A stretch of 64,000 nucleotides of DNA. It comes from Sinotaia quadrata. Its lineage: Eukaryota > Mollusca > Gastropoda > Architaenioglossa > Viviparidae. Where the stretch lies: contig CM054181.1 of the NCBI GenBank assembly GCA_028829895.1, positions 64,657,259 to 64,721,258 on the forward strand. The letters are read 5' to 3'. The notes beneath the pieces are model-generated. The model searched no databases. It was not told where the DNA came from and saw nothing but the letters and a program-made list of their open reading frames with translations. The stretch's first letter is position 1, and every line of letters starts with the position of its first letter. Shown piece after piece: positions 58,911-64,000 of the stretch. The translations under genes were made by a program, and so were the position numbers.

Positions 58911-61267
58911 TTTCGTATCCAGATGCCAACATTTATTTGCTTTTGATTGATTGAACATTTCCCACCCAGATTTAAATATTCACACATTCAGTTAATTTCA
59001 CATGTAAATATATGTTTTCCAAAAATTAATCCACTAGATTTATTTTAATCTAATTGAAACAGATATATAAATATTTTTCTTTATTTCTTTAAACAATTGA
59101 CTTTTTTCTGGTCTTATATAGTTTAGTATACTTTATTTCTATGCATTAATTTGAAATAGAAACATAATAATTTCATTTAGTATTAATATTTTCAACAAAA
59201 GGTGACCACATTTTTATTTTCTCTTTGAATAGTAGTCAGCAAGGGGAGACTTAAACATTTTTCTACAGGTAAATAGTACTCAATAAAGGGAGACACATAT
59301 TTTTCTAATTGAAATATTAGTTAACACTGGGAGAGTATAACATTTATTTCTCCTTTATATATTTGGCGACAATAGTAGATAATAATATATTTTTACTTTA
59401 AGCATTACTCAACAAACAGAGACTAAGATTTATTTCTCATTTAAATATTAGTCATCAAAGGATGAAACAACATTAATTCCTTCCTTCAAAGATAGCAACA
59501 AAGGGAGAGTATAGTATTTAATCTCGTTTAAATAATAATTAAAGCGATAATATTCATTTCTCCTCTATTTCTCTTCTATAAGGCAAATAAAACATATTCC
59601 ATTAAACGCGTGATTTCTGTTTGATCAATCCTGCATTCTTTCTGAACCTTTGCATATTTAACTCTAGAGAAGTAGCTACATTCTTTCTTCACCCCCTTCT
59701 TCACAGCACCCCTACTTCTGCCCCTTCCCACCCACTTTACAGTTTTTATATTATTTCATTTAGAATCATTCGTGGCGGCATTAGCAAGTTTTTCATTTCT
59801 TCACCAAAATAAAATATATATCCTTCTCTTTAAATCATCTAATTTCATTGCGGTAAGTAGATATCTTAAAATGAACTGGTTTCGAAGAAATTATTTATTC
59901 TGTCCATAAACATGTCATTCTTTTATAAACAAGGAGAATATTTTGCGTGCAGAAGGCACGATAGAACCAGTAAAAATGATCTGATTTAGTCTAATGATGA
60001 TGCACGGTAAGAGAGATGCTTTATCTGAGACATTTTGTCAGACTGCACGTAATTTTTTCTTTTCCCTTCTTTTCACATTAAATAACGAAATAAACTGTGT
60101 GGCCAAAAAGTCTTATCCTCGCTCTATTCAGACTGGTGTAGCGGAATTAAGCTGTTAAAGTAACAACAAAGACGCTGCTAACAAAATGACTTGTTGAACG
60201 CTTGGTCCAAAACACGCACGTTAACGTTGAAAAGGCAAGGAAATTGCGACAGGCCGCTTATTAAGATTCTTTGTCATTCGATAGAAAATATAACAAATCA
60301 CAACATTTTTATCTTTTCATTTCACACAAATGTCAATTCCAACGTGGCAGTAGATCTGTCTTCTTCCTTACTTGGAGTTCCTTCCAGAGCGTGTATCGCT
60401 GTAATAAAATACATAATAAACAACTGAGCTGACAATTGCTGTCCTTTTTGTAGTCAGAATCTCAACATTTCGTATTTCTTACAATGCAAGTAGGTGTTTT
60501 CCCCAATAATTCCTTCGACGTGTTGACATTAAGTCATTCTTTTCTCCACAACAGGGATTTCAAACATGTGGCCTGTGGTGTTAAATCTCGCTGTCCACAA
60601 CGAAAAACAAATTTTGTGAAATAATTAATAATAATTTCCTTTTAGGTTTGCAATGACATTCAGACTTTGTAAAATAATTAATAATGGAAACATATCAGGG
60701 CATTTATTAATAACGGAACCATTTCCGTGCGTTTGTTAATAATGGAAACTTTTCAGTGCTTTCATTTATTCACTTTTAAATGTCGATGCCATTTCAAGGG
60801 AAGTAATTCTAACAGCTTGAATTTATTTTGTCGTTAAGAAAGGAAGTAGAAAAGCAAAACACGAAGTTACAAGGTCACTTTAGTGAAATAAGCATGAGAA
60901 GACAGCACAGGAGCCAAATCCCGAAGATAACGACTTTTCTTACCCGTTTTATTTTTATTGTCCCTATCCCCCCTCCCCCCCATACAGTGTTAAAAATAAT
61001 GTCTATAACTACGAAATGGAGTGTGAAAGATATTAAGGAAGAGAGATAATATGATCAATACAGCATATTTAAAGGGACGATAACGCACGTTACGAATTCT
61101 ATACGGGTATACAGATGTTTCGTGGATGGCGCATCAATACAATATGATGCCTAAAATATTTCAGCAGTTTACATTAGTACATAATGATGAATATGATGAC
61201 CACATCGAAGATAGTTTTACTTGTGTTCGGTAGGTAATATGATGAATATCTCTAACGTACTATGACT
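58911..61267. other. AT-rich intergenic
   Basis: Loose repetition (AAAGGGAGA plus TATTTCTC words) lies at about 59210-59580, probably an old minisatellite. No gene is recognised in frames at 59621, 60191 and 60828. Confidence 0.45.
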
Positions 61268-61565
61268 TGTATTCAATAGTTAATAGGATCAATACGTTAA
61301 AGATAGCTAGTCTAGTATTCAATAGTTAAAAGGATCAATACGTTAAAGATAGCTAGTCTAGTATTCAATAGTTAATAGGATCAATACGTTAAAGATAGCT
61401 AGTCTAGTATTCAATAGTTAATAGGATCAATACGTTAAAGATAGCTAGTCTAGTATTCAATAGTTAATAGGATCAATACGTTAAAGATAGCTAGTCTAGT
61501 ATTCAATAGTTAAAAGGATCAATACGTTAAAGATAGCTAGTCTAGTATTCAATAGGTAATAAGAT
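61268..61565. repeat. 46-bp minisatellite, seven copies
   Basis: ATTCAATAGTTAATAGGATC begins at 61271, then every 46 bp to 61547. Copies are nearly identical except TTAATAGG/TTAAAAGG. Confidence 0.97.
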
Positions 61566-61724
61566 GATTATAGAATAAATGAAGCAGTGTGTGTATAAGG
61601 TAGAGATTTGAATAGGGAAGTTAAATCTGATCATGAGTGTAGATGATAGTGTGAATATAGAAAGTAATGTGAGCAAGGAAGTCGGTACTTTAGCAATGAA
61701 TATCGATAATGAAACTGAATGTGA

Positions 61725-61895
61725 AATAATGACTACAGAAGGGGAGAGTATTGAATACAGAAACAGCATGATGACTACAGAAAGGGGACAATATTGAATA
61801 CAGAAAGGGCCAGAAATGAATACAGAAGGGGACAACAGCATGATGACTCTAAAAAAGGACAGTATTGAATACAGAAACAGCATGATGACTACAGA
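61725..61895. repeat. irregular ~40-bp repeats (CATGATGACTACAGAA)
   Basis: AGAAACAGCATGATGACTAC and GGGGACA(A/G)TATTGAATAC recur in varying order. Confidence 0.88.
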
Positions 61896-62569
61896 AGGAA
61901 AAAAGCCTATAGGAGAAAGAATTACGACGAAAGGGTGAAAAGTATAGATTACTAAAGAATAGTAATTGATTTATATAAAAGGTAAAAATACTAATAAATG
62001 CAGAAATGGAAAATAATAATTACAGAAGGTAAGACGATAACCCTAGAAAGAAAATCATGAGTATAAGAGGGAAACTTATACATTTAGAAGGATTCAATGG
62101 TGATCATAAGAGGGAATGTATGAGTATACAATGTAAATGATGAAAACAGAAGGAAAGATGGTGATCATGGGAGGAAAGTTATGAGTATAGAAGGGAAACG
62201 ATGAATACAGAAGGCAGTCACAACCAAAGACAGCAATTTCTTGCAGTAGGATCAATCAGAGACCTGCAATCCACATTGAATCCAGTATTACTTGTAGTCG
62301 AGCACAACAATAAAAATGGCTAAAGTGTAGATCGCAACGCTTGAAATCAACAATAAATAAATCTAATAAGGATCAATAAAAGTAATTCTTGCCCATCGAT
62401 TAATCACTGATGCAGTGAACTGCGCCAGTGCTGTCACGCAGAAGTAAAGGCCTTGTGGCTTTCAAGCAACTATGATTAGATGGTTGAATTTACGATGGTC
62501 CTGAAACGACATTCATACGGCTGTCTGGTCAGCGACTACGCAGCTCGACAAAAAAGGGAGGTTACTAAA
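61896..62569. other. intergenic with loose GAAGG/GATGATCA repetition
   Basis: ATAGAAGGGAAA and GATGAATACAGAAGG words recur to about 62220, a decayed extension of the preceding array. No gene. Confidence 0.5.
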
Positions 62570-63020
62570 CCTCTTGCGTCGCGTCATCAAGAGATTGAAT
62601 TTCTTTTCTGAACACGACAAATCTTGTGTCACGTCATCAAAAGATTGAATTTGTTTTCTGAACTAGACAAATCTTGTGACACGTCATTAAGAGACTGAAT
62701 TTCTTTTCTGGACACCATAAATCTTGTGTCACGTCGTCAAGAGATTGAATTTGTTTTCTGAACTAGAGAAATCGTGTGTCATCAAGAGATTGAATTTCTT
62801 TTCTGAACACGACAAATTTTGTGTCACGTCATCAAGTGATTGAATTTCGTTTCTGAATACGACAAATGTTTTGACACGTCATCAAAAGTTTGAATTTCTT
62901 TTCTAAATACGACAAATGTTTTCTCACGTCATCAAGAGATTGAATTCTTTTTCTGAATACGACAAATGTTTTCTCACGTCCTCAAGAGATTGAATTTCTT
63001 TCCTTAATACGACAAATATT
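62570..63020. repeat. ~50-bp minisatellite, nine copies, with CACGTCATCA
   Basis: GTCACGTCATCAAGAGATTG plus AATTTCTTTTCTGAA and ACGACAAAT. Moderately diverged; one copy is shortened. Confidence 0.95.
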
Positions 63021-63321
63021 TTGTCACGTAAAGATAGTTTCCAAATGTATGCAATCACACGTTGGAACATTCTGTGCAGATTTTGATTATTTTTATTTTT
63101 CATATTTTTTCTATTCCCTTCTCCCCCCCCCTCCCTCCTCAAATAAACAACGCGCTCGAATGCACAGAAGTAAGATCGGTTGGTTGTTTATCGAAAATTA
63201 AACAAAAGCTGTTTTTATAAATAGTTTGGTAAATAAACAAAACATATGTTGAGTAATATCTTTCTCACTCTGTGCTTTTTAAATAAGGATATTCTACTGA
63301 AGACCAAGAGACCTAAAGATA

Positions 63322-63326
<5 letters not shown>

Positions 63327-63378
<52 letters not shown>
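63327..63378. repeat. (GT)n microsatellite
   Basis: Pure GT with a single TA near the right end. Confidence 0.97.
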
Positions 63379-63744
63379 TACGAATGAAGAGGAAGATGAG
63401 GAGAGAGAGAGAATTTGGTAAAGATTAATTAACTTATACTGGTGTCCTACACGAAATCTGAGCATGGAATTAATTGAAATAATATGAAATTAACAAGTTG
63501 CAATTAAGAATGCAAGACACATTATTTATTCAAATGGTGAGGTGGGGCGAGGCAATAAAGTAGCAAAGCAAGGGTCACTGTTTAACATTAGACTCCATTC
63601 CTTTAGAACAGCTGAGGTAGTACACTTTTCTAAAGTCGGATGAGTGTGTACATTTAAGAGCTAGATTTGCAAGCATATCCAGCGCCGTACATTAATGTTC
63701 ATCTCCAAGTAACAGAACTAGATACGCCACTTTGCATGTAAATC
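63379..63744. other. intergenic, nothing recognised
   Basis: No gene or repeat is seen. Confidence 0.5.
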
Positions 63745-64000
63745 ATTTCTTTGGTGTAATGTGCCCAACATTTCTTTGGTGTAATGTGCCCAACATTTCT
63801 TTGGTGTAATGTGCCCAACGTTTCTTTGGTGTAATGTGCCCAACATTTCTTTGGTGTAATGTGCCCAACATTTCTTTGGTGTAATGTGCCCAACATTTCT
63901 TTGGTGTAATGTGCTCAACATTTCTTTAATATAATGTACTCAACATTTCTTTGGTGTAATGTGCCCAACATTTCTTTGGTGTAATGTGCCCAACATTTCT
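63745..64000. repeat. 25-bp minisatellite, ten copies, runs off the window
   Basis: AACATTTCTTTGGTGTAATG plus TGCCC; the unit has no stop in any minus-strand phase, so long 25-residue periodic frames appear there. Copies at 63911-63945 are diverged while the rest are nearly perfect. The right end is not in the window. Confidence 0.97.

Noticed and set aside
63699..63921. periodic MLGTLHQRN frames
   Set aside because: Same peptide in every phase of a 25-bp minisatellite; not evidence of coding.

Overview
This looks like nuclear DNA from a repeat-rich metazoan. It is AT-rich and has long CA/GT, GA, GATA and ACTC microsatellites, dozens of minisatellites, and relics of a Ty3/gypsy retrotransposon and of hAT (ZBED-like) DNA transposons. 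There is no operon structure, no recognisable rRNA or tRNA gene, and no convincing intact host gene. A mollusc or other lophotrochozoan is a plausible source, but that is an impression and not a proof. By hand tally about a quarter of the window is tandem repeat, with unit lengths that cluster near 30 bp and near 60 bp.

Layout. 1-9 kb: intergenic DNA with minisatellites (79, 60, 33, 31, 62, 29 and 30 bp units) and a long CA tract. 8.9-9.65 kb: first copy of an interspersed LTR-like family. 10.1-12.4 kb: the most gene-like part of the window, with two diverged, AAC/CAA-rich, coding-like units that share peptide motifs, plus a long open frame broken by only three stops. 12.4-20.4 kb: intergenic DNA, minisatellites and an inverted LTR-like copy. 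20.4-21.6 kb: a decayed gypsy pol fragment whose RNase H motif has expanded into a 32-bp minisatellite, followed by another LTR-like copy. 23.9-24.3 kb: the 5' end of a hAT element with the start of a BED-finger frame. 25.5-26.3 kb: a stop-poor 24-bp array. 26.9-29.6 kb: a 45-bp minisatellite split by a full-length LTR-like insertion, then 74-bp and ~60-bp arrays. 30-41.5 kb: microsatellites and minisatellites, including a nearly perfect 32-bp array. 41.8-43.5 kb: a second interspersed family and a 1-kb LTR-like copy. 43.8-49.7 kb: more arrays. 49.6-49.9 kb: a hAT transposase C-terminal relic on the minus strand. 50.3-50.8 kb: sixth LTR-like copy. 51-64 kb: intergenic DNA and arrays; the last array runs off the window end.

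Most open frames are by-products of stop-free repeats. The items most worth following are the unclassified coding-like units at 10.1-12.4 kb, the six-copy LTR-like family with TGTGA/TCACA ends, the minisatellite born inside a retrotransposon RNase H motif, and the apparent excess of the TGACGTCA octamer.
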